Assembly: GCA_963678705.1 (NCBI GenBank)
Contig: OY783210.1
Coordinates: 12,277,331-12,341,330 of the forward strand
Length of the DNA: 64,000 bases
DNA from: Panorpa germanica
Lineage: Eukaryota; Arthropoda; Insecta; Mecoptera; Panorpidae
Direction: 5' to 3'
Positions 25,971-38,500 of this stretch are shown here, piece after piece (the stretch's first letter is position 1; each line of letters opens with the position of its first letter). A model generated the notes under the pieces. That model worked only from the letters and a program-made list of their open reading frames with translations, had not been told where the DNA came from and searched no databases. Both the position numbers and the translations under genes were made by a program.

Positions 25971-28890
25971 AAACTACCTGATTGAATACGTAGTACGGAC
26001 AAAGCATGCCAGTATCTTAAGCTAGATGTTACTTCGGTTTGGACGTGTTGTACAACCTCTTGCAACAAATGTAGAATGTCACACTGATATGGACGATGCA
26101 TTACATTATATTTATTCGATCCTATTGCTTTTAAACACAACTTTTACATCCTAAACACATGTTACCACCTCGTACTAATTCATACATCCTTTATTATTTT
26201 TTTATAGTTGATAACAAAAATAAAAACAAATTGCTGAAATATTATTTTGGTAGTTAATTATCTTTTAGAGTTTTTATTACTCTCGTGTCTTGTAAAACCA
26301 GTGAAAACCTTTTAAACTTTTTCACCTTCCCTTTTGGAAGTTTTCTTTAGCATCTTTTATTGTTTTATATTTTCCCTGGTTTTACTATAAACTTAAAGAG
26401 TGCTTTCCGTCCGTCCGTTCGTCTGTCGTTCAGTTACAACGTAACTTGAAGAGCTTTGTGCGTCTTAAAAATTTCGCATTTACTAAGTTAAACAAAAAAC
26501 AATTCAATTTACATTTGCTTACGTAATAACAAAAATACTTTTGTTTATTTTACTAATTCTTAATTTTTAATGAAATTTAATTTAACCATCGCAAATATTT
26601 TTATGCGAAAGTTTTTAAAATATGTTAACTTTAAATGTTATGTTTTAAGATTTGTGTCAAGTATCATTCCCACCTACTGTTTGTATGTTTTAGTCACAGA
26701 ACAGAGTGTGCATTTCTTGTAGTGTTTTAGCTTTTATGGTTATGCGTTAGTAACATACTTTATTTAATATTATTGACATATTTATAAAAATGATATATCA
26801 TAAAATTTTTATTTTTTCACAATCCGAATAATTTTACTTATAACAGATTGTAGGTTATGAACTCGGTCAAACAAATTGTAGGTTATAAACTGTCAAATTA
26901 TAATTTATTTAATATTAATTATTATTTTTATTTAAAATAAATTATTGTAGTACGACAGAGTGCTTGACACAGTTTCATTTTCAATTATTTAACTGTGGTC
27001 GGTTTTTGAATTGACTTGAATTGATAAATCAATATTTCAATTTAAACTTGTGTCATAACTGTAGTTTAACTAAGAATTGAAAAACGGCTTTTAATAAATA
27101 TACAAATTGTTATGGAACAGAGTGTCTCTATCGAAGAGTGTTCACAAATTTTGTCATACTTGTTTTTCTTTTTTAAATACCATTCTGCTGTTTACCACCA
27201 TAAAGCACCCCATATTTCACCCAAGAGTGGTTAAGTTTTGCATTCTCGTAAAGCAATCAAGTTTAGATTGAGGGCTATCTACTTAATATGTATTATAAGA
27301 TGACACAGTCACTTGTTCGTGCATAAATCTGTGTTGTGATTCTTTTTACCATGTTACTCCTCCATCCATTACACTCGTAGCGTAGACTCCAGTGTGACTT
27401 ACTCTCCTTGCGTTGCGAGTCGTTCGCTCATTTCAGAGTTGGCTTCTTTCGTGTTCACGGAACCATTTCAGTCATTTAGGCTGATTCGTTAGGGGAATTG
27501 GTTGTAACAGTTACGGTTATGTCTACTGCTCGACTTGACTCGACTCTATTTCATTCCTCTTCTTGTCATATCTCAGTTATTCTCAATGTTTCCATCCACA
27601 TACCATTCACAATATATAAAATGTTTGCAAAATATCTGTTGCCAGTTAGCACTTAAAACAATATATACATTTACAAATATTTGTAATACATAATTTATAA
27701 ATTAAGTAAAAGATTAAATTTGTTTCATTGATTAAGGTTTTTAAGACTTTCTCCGCTTTCAAATATCTGTTCATAGTCTCCAGGCATAAAACAGATTTGT
27801 CTGTCTTATGAGTACTTGGATCATTGAAGAATAATATTCTTTATTATTCATTGGCTATTACATTGTTCATAGATTCACATGCGTTGATGCATATAACATT
27901 ACAAGATAATCTAATAATGCTCAAAATGAACGTATCAGAACGATTATTACCCATAATTAATCTAGTATTAATGTTATAGTGAACAAGTAACTGTAATACT
28001 TTATTTAAACGAATGTGTGAAAAGTTTAGATGAATGTTCGGGTGTTCGGTTTTGTTTGATACACGACCAAGCCCATTTTCGACCACGCACTTCTTGTTAG
28101 ACTGCATCACTTTACGTATCTTGTTTAAAAGTAAGCATATGTCCTAGATTTATGTTAATGTATATTGTAACATTTGTTAATTTTATCAAGTATTTAAAAT
28201 GGGTTTGCGCGGAACAGAATGAAGGCACTGGCCTCTAACGTTTTTGCTATCGATTTACCGTTTCTAATCATCACAATTTAATATGGTGGGGAGTTTTGCT
28301 CTTGTACCAAAGTCTTGTATGGGTATATTTTTAAACTTTTACACAATGAAATGAGACTAAATATAAAATTGATACCATAACCCACCCCCGATCCTCCCTG
28401 TTGGCAGAAGGAGTTCTTATTTACTTTTTTATTTATCTTTAATCCACTTATCTATGAATTCAACCACTTTGGATGGTTACAAATTAGTGTATCTTGCTGA
28501 CAGTTTGAGAAACACTGTTTTGTAGTCACTGGGATTAGTAATACGTACGATATATGTTACATGAAGACACCTTTCGCCACCTCTTTCTATTCGTTATACT
28601 TTGTTATATAAATACTGATTGCTTCACCTTGAAAGAATATGGTGTTCTTATCAAATAAGATACAAGAAGTGTCTGAAGTATATAAAATGTACAATATCTT
28701 TTAGAGTAAAGCTGTTGCCAACAGTTGTATGTTAAGGAACCATAAATACAGTAAACTGTGACTAGATACAATTGAATTTGATTTGAGAAAAGAAGAACTG
28801 ATTATTTACCATCTAGTTATCAAGTTAAACTGTATGTAATAGAATAGTCCCAAGACTATTAGATTCCTTGATAACCTTTTTACATATATC
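25971..28890. other. Intergenic; one LINE tail fragment
   Basis: At about 27635-27705 (minus) lies the 3' tail of the beta LINE (AGCACTTAAAACAATATA). A GC-richer patch is at 27360-27500. The frame at 27844-28110 (minus) is unremarkable. No gene is supported. Confidence 0.45.
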
Positions 28891-28898
28891 CTGCTAAG

Positions 28899-29081
28899 CA
28901 GGGCCTCATTTAGAGGTGTGAAGGCCACGTGGCAACGAAGGAATGGAGGCCTCTAATTATTTTTCGAGTAAAAGGAACAATTTTTTCCGTCAAGTCTTTT
29001 AAAAATTTATTGCTTTTATCTCTATTGTAGGGGCCCCTCTCTTGTGGAAGCCCCGCCTGCCCTTCCTCAAATCCGGGACTG
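28899..29081 (+). mobile_element. hAT-type MITE, CAGGGCCTCATTT family, copy 1
   Basis: The ends are CAGGGCCTCATTTAGAGG and CCTCAAATCCGGGACTG. The octamer CTGCTAAG occurs immediately left (28891-28898) and again at 29079-29086, overlapping the final CTG. The interior (GGCCTC.., poly-pyrimidine, GGGGC) is the reverse complement of 53183-53352. Small, GC-rich at the ends, non-coding. Confidence 0.75.
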
Positions 29082-29086
29082 CTAAG

Positions 29087-30689
29087 CGTATTTACATAAC
29101 ACTTGTTACGTAAACAATATTAACTAATATATTACGCTTTGTGACCTTTGTGCTTTAATACGCTTTATGCTTCTTTGAAACCAAATTCCCATTTCTAACA
29201 TAATCATATATCAGATGATGTTTCACAATGCATAGTGCGATGATACATACGTTCCCCTTCTCCACTCTCTTCCCTCCTTTTTCAACTTTATACCGAAATC
29301 CTTCGACGACTAATCGACGATAACCAATAAATGTAATTTAGAAAAATATAAAAATCTATCCAAACAATTTTGGAATATACAAAAGAATACAAATAAAATA
29401 AAGGGTTCGGTATCCTTTTTATCATGCCCTTTGATTCACTTACTAGCGGTAACTTCGTTAGCCCCGTAATTCAGTCCCGCATATAAAAGATTACAAAAAT
29501 GATACTAATAACATTTTCCTGTAATTTAATTTTCGCGATTGTTTTAGATCTCGGTTATCGTGTTCCAGTTCCAGTTCCAGTTCCAGTTCTAAACGAAGCA
29601 ATAAACAACTGGGTAAAGTCGTTATAGCTGAAAATATTGCGTGTATCATTTTACGACATCAAAAAATATTTACCCGGAAAATTAAGGTAGATAGTAAAGT
29701 TTTGTATTCACTCTTTATGATAACAGTTTTCCAAGTGGAGCAATGCAAACTGTGATTTCTTTTATCACGTGAAAAGATCATGGCAAACAGATTAAGAAAA
29801 TAAGAACGCTATAAAATGGAGTCGGAAATAAAAGCTGAACGAAAATTACAAAAAAAAGTTAAACCGTTAAATTTGACCGTCATTTGAATTAAATGCTTTA
29901 ATTCTTTTTAGAGTTAAATATTTTTTGAAATGGTTAACCGAGGAATAAAACTTAGTTTATGTTACGCTGAGTTTATGTGAGCTTTTTAATGATTAGATCA
30001 GATTCAGATTCGATTTTAGTTTCAATTTATTACTCTAAAAATTGTCTACCAAATTTCAGGCTGGTAATACTAACCGAAGAGAACGAGTTAAGATACCATT
30101 TGTATTGTATAACAGATGTAGATTCAAATCTAGACTGGTTATACGCTACCGCCACGTCGAAAGAAATTTCCGCACTCATATTGCAATGGCTAAGTAAGGG
30201 ATAAAATGATTGACGATGGCCCCTTTTCCACTAAGCTCCTAAGCAGAACCAGAGCTTATAAGAAAGCCACGTTACAAGATATTAGATTTAAGATTAAAAA
30301 TTCAAAATGATTCATAAATTTAAAGTAAATAGTTGTGTTTTAGTATAACAAATATAAAAGTGTAATAATAGATTTTAATAGAATAATAAATTTATAAAGC
30401 AAAAATTATAATAAACACATATTTTATTCAAGCACTAACTTAAATAATATAAAACAGTTATATATTTTACGCTGTCAGAGAATAAAACTTGCGATTTCAA
30501 AGTGTATTTATGTGTGTGAATTATAATACATAAATGGATGAAAACTGTTTCAGTTTCTGTTTAGAAAATTGTCTTGCAATGCTTGATTAACATTTGCTAG
30601 CTTGTCACAATGTACAACCAAAGTTCACTTTGCATGTTCAGAATTAAAGAACAAAATCAAAAATGTAATAAATTATAATATTAGGAAGT
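29087..30689. other. Intergenic, nothing recognised
   Basis: Includes a hexanucleotide microsatellite (CCAGTT repeated about four times) at 29564-29590. The frame at 29977-30204 has mixed composition but no motif I can name. Confidence 0.45.
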
Positions 30690-31027
30690 GAAGCCATCAA
30701 TTCAAAACTCATTCAAAAGAAAACCACAGCCAATATGTGAACAATGTAACAGACCAATAACGGTAAAGCATAATAATCTTCGATGCTCAAGGTACTCGTC
30801 GCACAGATCAGAATGTAATATGCCTCAGGAATATTGACAGATATTTAAAAGCAGGGAAAATCTGGCAAACCTTATTGAGTTTATCCTTGAAACTAATTTA
30901 TTCTCTTTATTTTAAGTAAGTTTATAAGTTGTAATTTATGTGTGGTAAATGTTTATAAATGTATATACTGTTTTAAGTGCTAATAACTTATGAAAGTTGA
31001 TGCAGTCAAATATAAATATTAAAAAAT
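30690..31027 (+). pseudogene. LINE (family beta) C-terminal fragment and 3' tail
   Basis: The plus-strand frame reads PQPICEQCNRPITVKH, aligning with the copy at 6.6-6.8 kb. An in-frame TGA follows QEY, and the frame then continues NLANLIEFILETNLFSLF to the same stop position. The 3' untranslated part (AAGTGCTAATAACTT) and A-rich end follow. The first zinc-ligand pair is kept, but the histidine region is altered (KHNNLRC). 5'-truncated and inactive. Confidence 0.75.
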
Positions 31028-33222
31028 AGAAGTTCATGTTCAAGTTGTCAGATTGATATTGTCATGCAGTGCAAGGTGCCATTTGATTGCTTACTACAAG
31101 CTTATTGACTTATGGTTTATGCATTGTAAGACAATGTTCTGCATGGGCAATAACAAAATAATTGATGGCAATTTATAAGTATCAAAATTATATTATTCTT
31201 TTGTTAAATATTTCTTAAATTATAAATAAAATATTTTAGCATTTCTTCATTTTCTTAAAATCTAACAAACGAAGTAAGTACTCCTGAGTATTTTCTTGTT
31301 CACAAATAGCGGTATTATAAAGCCATTTCCTTCTTCGTCTTCAATCAATCAACAAAAGAAAAAAAAAAGGAACTACACTTGCTGTTCAAAGAATAAGAAA
31401 ACTAAAACACCTAAAACAATGTAAAGAAAAGCATCGTTTTCCCAACTAACAAGAAGGAGGTGTAAGAAGAAAACTCAGATATATATTCATTCATTCTAAA
31501 ATTTTCTCATTCCCCATTTCTTTTTTATCTTTACTATGTACATTATCCGAAAGCGAAAAGGGGCGTACATTGAACAACCCTCTAACAGGACGCTTCACAG
31601 GGATGGAGATCATAGAACGATGCCATACTAATGAAGGGTGCGCCCACAAAAAGTTAACTGGCTGAAAGTTATTCCCGCGGATGTTTGGTTGTTTCAATGC
31701 TAACCCCATAATGCTGTGGGCCCTGAGGCTGGGGATGAGAATGGGAATGGGAGAGAGTGACTACGTTGGAGTTCGAGAGGGATAAGTGGTGACCCATCTA
31801 GCTCGCTATCTCACCTATATTGGAATCCTAAAGGGTGGTCTTCAAGTGTCGTTTAGGGCATTGTATTAATGACGGGTAATGAATATATTACGTGGTGTTA
31901 TGTAAGTCCGACATGGGTTTTGTTGCTGATTCTAATGGCAAGGGATGCGGAGGCGTACGGTAAGTGAATAACTTGCTGTATTCCTATGTTCGTTATAGGT
32001 ACAACCATTGTACCTTTTGTTATCTTTACGTAAGTGTTACGATTATGATTACATGTTCATTTAAAAAGAATCAGTGTATGTTCCATAAAATTTAACTCAC
32101 ATTCATTTGAGCCTTAAATTGTTTAAGTTGTAAAAAATGTCGATGATTAAAGATCGCGATTAAAGAATATTGATCATTATAAATCAACAACAAGATAGTG
32201 AATTTTATATCTTTTTCGTTTCTGTATCCTCGTACATTATAGTAAAACGTTTTAAGTAATATTACCACAGATCTTTCGCGAATTGAACTAGTAATTGTAT
32301 CTCTGTCTGGACGCAACAATTAAATAATACACCAGCTAAGGATTGTCCCCACAAAACTCAAAAACATTACCATACATTCATGCAATACTTTGCTCAAGCA
32401 AAACCTAGTAATACATTATCATAAAACTGCGAAAAAGGATAGATTTAGGTGCAAAAAGCAATAACACAGGTCACAAAACGTTGTAAGTATATTGGATAAA
32501 ATGGTTTAAGTAAACAAGTAACTATTGCTAAATCAGATACACCTTAAATAAGAGTCCACACTGGTAGCATAACTGATATGATAATCTTTTAGGATAATGG
32601 CGAATACCTTAAATTTGCTTGTAAAAAACTAACAAGAGTGAAATTCCACCCAAGCAATTTTTAAATGATAATTAGAAAATAATTCTTAAATTTAACTTGT
32701 GACAGGCTATCAATTGTGAAATTGCAATTCAATACAATTTGACAATACTTGAAGAGCCCTGAAAATTACTCAAAAGATAACGTGGCACTGTTTAAAATAC
32801 TATTCAATTCAGTGCAAAAGTAATTCAACTTATACATCAAGATTACCTGACATTAATCTAATAGTTTACTTAAATAAAACACAGTAATATATCATTTAAA
32901 AGGGTTTAATATTTTAAATACATTTAGTCCTGAAAATGAAATTTCTAAGATTCCATAATCTTTAAAATAGTCTTCTTAAAATGTTTATTTTTCAGAAAGC
33001 TGTAAAATAGGCACATAATATTGTATTCTACTTAAATTCATGTAACTACTTTTGCGGGTTCAAATTCCATTCACGGCTATAAACTTATTTACAAAAAGAA
33101 TTTTTTTTATCTCAGTGCAAAGGTGTATAATTCACTTTCAAGAAATTCAATATGAACTTGATTCAGACTTCCGTTCTGTCGCACCAATATTTTATCAACA
33201 TAATACAAATGGACCTTATTTG
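31028..33222. other. Intergenic, nothing recognised
   Basis: A GC-richer patch is at 31560-31860, with no recognisable frame. The rest is AT-rich. Confidence 0.45.
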
Positions 33223-33839
33223 AATGGGCTTGTGTCCTCAATTTTAGTGGCCGATTTTTCAATTGTTGATTGAAATTGATGTTAATAAATGTGTATTGGC
33301 GTGTCTATTTTAATTAATATCTAAATGTTGACGGAGATATAGCAATTAAAAGTTTGAATTGTAGTTTTAGCGCTAGATGGTAGGCCATTTTTGTATGACG
33401 TGAAATGCAATTTACGTCAGTTATTTGTTGAGTAGGTCAGTGCTGTGGTAATGTTTTGCAGCTGCTGGTAGTCAAATAATCAAGTCAAGTCAAAGAATAA
33501 TAAGTTTTTATATTATTTAACCTTACTAAGGCAGACATAATATTGGAATTTAAGTGTTCCTTCAAAAAGCTGTAAATAATATTTGATATATAAATACATA
33601 TAGCAGAGATTTATGAGCTGTAAGGTTGGTAGCGGTTATGATGTCACATGCATTTGGAATGTGTACTACGTTGAATCCCTTTAATAATTAAAAAGACAAA
33701 ATGACTTTTTTAATTGTTAATATCTCTTAACATATAAGGAGTTATTAAAAAATAATTGAACATTTGAGGTTCTAGTAACCCACTTTATCAATATATAGTA
33801 CAGTTTTATAGAAATTAAGACATAGAACACAAGCCCATT
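33223..33839 (-). mobile_element. MITE, family ATGGGCTTGTGTCC, copy 3 (inverted)
   Basis: A 617-bp unit, the reverse complement of copies 1 and 2. Its plus-strand left end ATGGGCTTGTGTCCTCA equals the inverted right end of copy 1. Full-length similarity, no coding capacity. It lies about 22 kb from the direct pair. Confidence 0.75.
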
Positions 33840-33890
33840 AGGATAAATTTTAATTTGATCTTTCTAAATTTTAATGTTTAAGAAAATATT

Positions 33891-34126
33891 TTGAAATCCT
33901 GGTTCTTTATTCATCATCTGTGCGATGTTATTACCTCGACACCCTGCTACTACACTTATCTGTATTTGCTGCTTGCTTCCTTGGAGGATTCCCTGCTGAC
34001 ACAGTTGACGGTGTCGATCCTTTCAACGGTTCTTGGAAAACCGTGTTATCTTTTTATACGTTTTTCGTTTCCGAACTACTACGAAGAGTTTTCCACTTGA
34101 AAGAAAGTTACACAGTTAACAAATAA
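33891..34126 (+). other. Unassigned balanced-composition open stretch
   Basis: Two overlapping frames (33891-34100 and 33920-34126) cover a stretch that is less AT-rich than its flanks. The second contains FLGGFPADTVDGVDPFNGSW. I do not recognise it, and no splice sites or start context decide a gene model. It could be a decayed exon or transposon part. Confidence 0.2.
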
Positions 34127-34209
34127 CTTGTGTTAAATACGTACTAGTATATATAGTTTGAAACTATTTCATTTTAATAATTAAAAGTTACTCGGATTTA
34201 TAATAGAAT

Positions 34210-37200
34210 ACTAGCTTTTACCCCCGTCGCAAGCGACGTTTGTTTTTTGTGAGTGGCTTGAATTTCAAGTCAAAATTTAATTACATTTTTAAATTGAAAT
34301 AATAAATAAACTCGTCCTATATTGATTTAACATTTAATAACAATTAATTTTTCATACAAACTGACTAAGAAAATACATTTTTTATATCAAAATAAAAAAT
34401 ATTTTGAATTTATGCGATATTTGACCAATTTTTTTCCAAAATTTGGGATTTTTTTTTCGATTCGTAAATAAGTTGCCAAGGTTAGCCTATATACAAAATT
34501 TCAACTTTCTAGCACAATTTTTACTCTCGGCAAATACTGCCCCCGTGCCCCCAATAAAATTTTAAAATTTTGAATTTTTTTTTTATTAATAATATACTTA
34601 ATTATTCTAGAATCCAGAAAATGAATTTTCTCCAAAGTTCCTTGCCGGGCCCCCGAATTTCTTTAACCCCCCCTTTTTTAATTTTTGAATTTCTAATTTT
34701 TAAGAAATGTCAGCATTGAATACCTTAATACACATGCAAAATTTCAACTTTCTATCTTATACGAATTAAAAGTAATACAGCAAAAAAGGGATCACTTTTT
34801 TTCCAGTTTTTCCAAAATTACGGGATTCCAGGAAATTCAGGGAAAAATCCGGGGACGCCAAAAGTCTTAGAATTTTTCTCTCTACGAAATAGGAAATTTT
34901 TAAAAACTTCCCTGGAGCCGTTTTCGAGATGCCATACAAAATTCGAACCAAACATATAAAGACATAAACATATAAGAATATAAATATACAGCTGGGACAT
35001 TATAATAGACTTGAGTTTACCCCCGTCGCAATGCGACGTCTTTTTGGCGTGTATCATTTGAATCCAATAAAATAATTCGTAATTAAATTTCATATTTCAC
35101 TGTTCTATTTTTAAATTGAAATAATAAATAAACTCGCACAAATACATTGACACATATAAATTGACTAAAAAATATATTTTTTTTATCAAAATAAAAAATA
35201 TTTTCAATTTATGCGTTATTTGACCAATTTTTTTTCAAAATTTGGAATTTTTTTTTTCGATTCGTAAATAAGTTACCAAGGTTAGCCTATATACAAAATT
35301 TCAACTTTCTAGCACAATTTTTACTCTCGGCAAATACTGCCCCCCGTGCCCCCAAACAAAATTTTGAAATTTTGAATTTTTTTTTATTAATAATATACTT
35401 AATTATTCTAGAATCCAGAATATGAACTTTCTCAAAAGTTCCCTACCGGACCCCCAAATTTCTTGAACCCCCCCTTTTTCAATTTTTGAAATTTTAATTT
35501 TTGAGAAATGTCAGCATTAAATAGCTCAATACACATGCAAAATTTCAACTTTCTATCTTTTACGAATTAAAAGTAATACAGCAAAAAAGGGATCACTTTT
35601 TTTCCAGTTTTTCCAAAATTACGGGTTTCCAGAAAATTCAGGGGAAAATCCGGGGACGCCAAAAGTCTTAGAATTTTTTTCTCTACTAAATAGGAAATTT
35701 TCAAAAACTTCCCTGGAGCCGTTTTCGAGATGCCATACAAAATTTGAACCAAACATATAAACATATAAGAATATAAGATCATAAGATCATAAGAATATAA
35801 ATATACACCTGGGACATTATAATATACTAGCTTTTACCCCCGTCGCAAGCGACGTCTGTCTTTTGTGTGTGGCTTGAACTTCATGTAAAAATTTTAATTC
35901 CACCAGAGTTTACCCCCGTGGTAAAGCGTCTTTTTGGCGTGTATATTTGAATCCAATAAAATAATTCGTAATTACAATTCATATTTAACTCTACTATAGT
36001 TTACCCCCGTTGCAAAGCGACGTCTTTTTGGCGTGTATCATTTGAATCCATTAAAATAATTCGTAATTACATTTCATATTTAACTGTTCTATTTTTAAAT
36101 TGAAATAATAAATAAACTCGCACATATACATTGCCACATATAAATTGAGTAAAAAAATATATTTTTTTTATCAAAATAAAAAATATTTTCAATTTATGCG
36201 TTATTTGACCAACTTTTTTTCAAAATTAAGGATTTTTTTTTTCGATTCGTAAATAAGTTACCAAGGTTAGCCTATATACAAAATTTCAACTTTCTAGCAC
36301 AATTTTTACTCTCGGCAAATACTGCCCCCGTGCCCCCCAACAAAATTTTAAAATTTTGAATTTTTTTTTATTAATAATATACTTAATTATTCTAGAATCC
36401 AAAATATGAACTATCTCCAAAGTTCCCTACCGGGCCCCCGAATTTCTTCAACCCCCCCTTTTTTAATTTTTGAATTTCTAATTTTTGATAAATGTCAGCA
36501 TTGAATACCTTAATACACATGCAAAATTTCAACTTTCTATCTTTTACGAATTAAAAGTTATAGAGCAAAAAGTAAAAATTTTTTTTTTAGTTTTTCCAAA
36601 ATTACGGGTTTCCAGGAAATTCAGGGAAAAATCCAGGGACGCCAAAAGTCTTAGAATTTTTTTCTCTACGAAATAGGAAATTTTCAAAAAGATCGTAGGA
36701 GCCGTTTCCATTCTACCATACGAATTTCAGCAACAAACATATAAATATACACTTGGAACATTATAATATACTAGCTTTTGCCCCCGTCGCAAGCGACGTC
36801 TTTTTTTTGTGTGTGGCTTGAATTTCATGTCAAAATTTAATTCCATCTTTAAATTGAAATAATAAATAAACTCGCGCACACATACTGACACATATAAATT
36901 AACTAAAAAAATATATTTTTTTATGAAAATAAAAAATATTTTCAATTTATGCGTTATTTGACCAACTTTTTTTCAAAATTTGGGAATTTTTTTTTCGATT
37001 CGTATATAAGTTACCAAGGTTAGCCTATATACAAAATTTCAACTTTCTAGCACAATTTTTACTCTCGGCAAATACTGCCCCCGTGCCCCCCAATAAAATT
37101 TTGAAATTTTGAATTTTTTTTTATTAAGAATATACTTAATTATTCTAGAATCCAGAATATGAACTTTCTCCAACGTTCCCTACCGGTCCCCCGAATTTCT

Positions 37201-37577
37201 TCAACCCCCCCTTTTTCAATTTTTGAATTTCTAATTTTTGAGAAATGTCAGCATTGAATACCTTAATACACTTGCAAAATTTCAACTTTCTATCTTTTAC
37301 GAATTAAAAGTAATACAGCAAAAAAGGGATCACTTTTTTTCCAGTTTTTCTAAAATTACGGGTTTCCAGGAAATTCAGGGAAAAATCCGGGGACGCCAAA
37401 AGTCTTAGAATTTTTTTCTCTACGAAATAGGAAATTTTCAGAAACATTGACGGAGCCGTTTTAGGAGCTACCATACGAATCGCGTAAACATATAAGAATA
37501 TAAGAATATAAGAATATAAGAATATAAACATATAAACATATAAGAAAACAAACATACACCTCGGACATTATAATATA
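34210..37577 (+). repeat. Head-to-tail array of hairpin-headed repeat (six units)
   Basis: Units start at about 34210, 35009, 35826, 35902, 35993 and 36770. Four are about 0.8 kb and two are only about 75-90 bp. Each begins with (C)TAG.TTT.CCCCCGT followed by the palindrome CGTCGC-AA-GCGACG or a variant, and the full units end in an ATATAAGAATATAA-rich part and ACATTATAATATA. Internal blocks such as CAAATACTGCCCCCGTGCCC and GGGGACGCCAAAAGTCTTAG are kept. A minus-strand frame of about 60 aa (for example 34766-34951, 35567-35782, 37304-37555) recurs in several units, but probably only because the DNA is repeated. Class unknown. Confidence 0.85.
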
Positions 37578-37594
37578 GGATGATGATATTATGA

Positions 37595-37850
37595 TTATAT
37601 AGTGCCATTGCTTTGTTTGAACGATACTTTAATCTATTAAAAAGCACTGCTTTATCAACACACGGAAATCTGATTTGTACATTGTTTTGAAAATTTAAAG
37701 AGTAACGTCGCTAAACCCTCTGTAACACGTAAAGTAATGGTGACAATATCATGTAATTTTGACACATATCGTTTGAAGGTTAGTACTATTTAAATATCAT
37801 ATAGATTTGTTAATAGTAGCGCCATCTGTATGTTAATGAAACGATAAGTA
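37595..37850 (-). pseudogene. Mariner transposase 5' fragment (irritans-like)
   Basis: The reverse complement begins with the leader CAGATGGCGCTACTATTAAC. It then has an ATG and the frame MYKSDFRVLIKQCFLID, a stop, and SIVQTKQW. This corresponds to the first helix-turn-helix of the mariner transposase in the neighbouring element at 38.1-38.5 kb. It is degenerate, and no 3' half is present. Confidence 0.7.
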
Positions 37851-38060
37851 AAATTGGAGGCAGGCTGCTGTTCACTATATGATTTTCTTATAACGTTTTA
37901 CATATTTAAATGATATTGTATTGTACAACAAATATTCGGTTATTATTTCCAATCGAATATTGTATTAGTCTCGCAGGTCTATAAGTTCAAATTTTTGATA
38001 TATATTTTTTTGATTATAATGCAAATTCATACCATTTTCAAAATAAATTTATACTGGTTA

Positions 38061-38500
38061 CACATGGGCTGAAAAGTCCCGGGCCTAACAAAGAAAACAC
38101 AGTTTTTTTGGTTCAAAATTAGCTTTATTCATCAACGTAATCTCCATCAAGAGCAACGCAATCATTACGACCACGTTTGAAGTCAGCAAACCAACGTTTT
38201 ATTGTTGTTTCTGATTTAGCGGTGTCCCCATAACACTTTTCAAGCCATTGCTTCGCTTGAACGGTATTTTTTCCCATCAAGAAGCAGTGTAAAATTAAAA
38301 CACGAAATTGTTTTTGATCCATTGTTTTAAAAATAAGAAAAGTAGCGTCACTCTTAGCACAATAACTCACAAACTACTGAATAGAATATCATGAAATTTT
38401 AACAGCTGTCTTTTGAAGGTTAGTATTAACTGAAAAAAAGGTGACTGCAATAAAACTAGCGCCATCTATGTGTTAGGCCCGGTACTTTTCAGCCCATGTG
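38061..38500 (-). mobile_element. Deleted mariner, 440 bp, with both inverted ends
   Basis: The ends CACATGGGCTGAAAAGTCCC and (inverted) CACATGGGCTGAAAAGTACC match over 30 bp with a single difference. They resemble irritans-subfamily mariner ends (GGCTGATAAGTCCC core). A TA lies directly before the left end; on the right a TA follows after one extra base. The short open frame inside is annotated separately. This is an internally deleted, MITE-like derivative. Confidence 0.88.
38125..38322 (-). pseudogene. Mariner transposase with internal deletion (65 aa)
   Basis: The frame starts MDQKQFRVLILHCFLMGKN and continues QAKQWLEKCYGD and TTIKRWFADFKRGR. This is the N-terminal helix-turn-helix DNA-binding region of an irritans-type mariner transposase. 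After GR it joins directly to NDCVALDGDYVDE and stop, the usual extreme C-terminus. About 280 of roughly 345 residues, with all three catalytic aspartates, are missing, yet the frame stays open across the junction. I chose the Met at 38322 rather than the upstream one (38370) because mariner proteins begin with a short M-x-K/Q segment before FRxLI. It cannot cut DNA; whether it could still bind inverted ends is unknown. Confidence 0.85.

Noticed and set aside
34766-37555. Recurring minus-strand frame (TAPGKFLKISYFVE...) in the hairpin repeats
   Set aside because: It recurs because the DNA is duplicated; no start context, domain, or sign of codon selection, and it is shifted or broken in some units.
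38125-38370. Start of the deleted mariner protein at 38370
   Set aside because: The extra 16 residues do not fit mariner N-termini; the Met at 38322 directly precedes the usual start of the helix-turn-helix.
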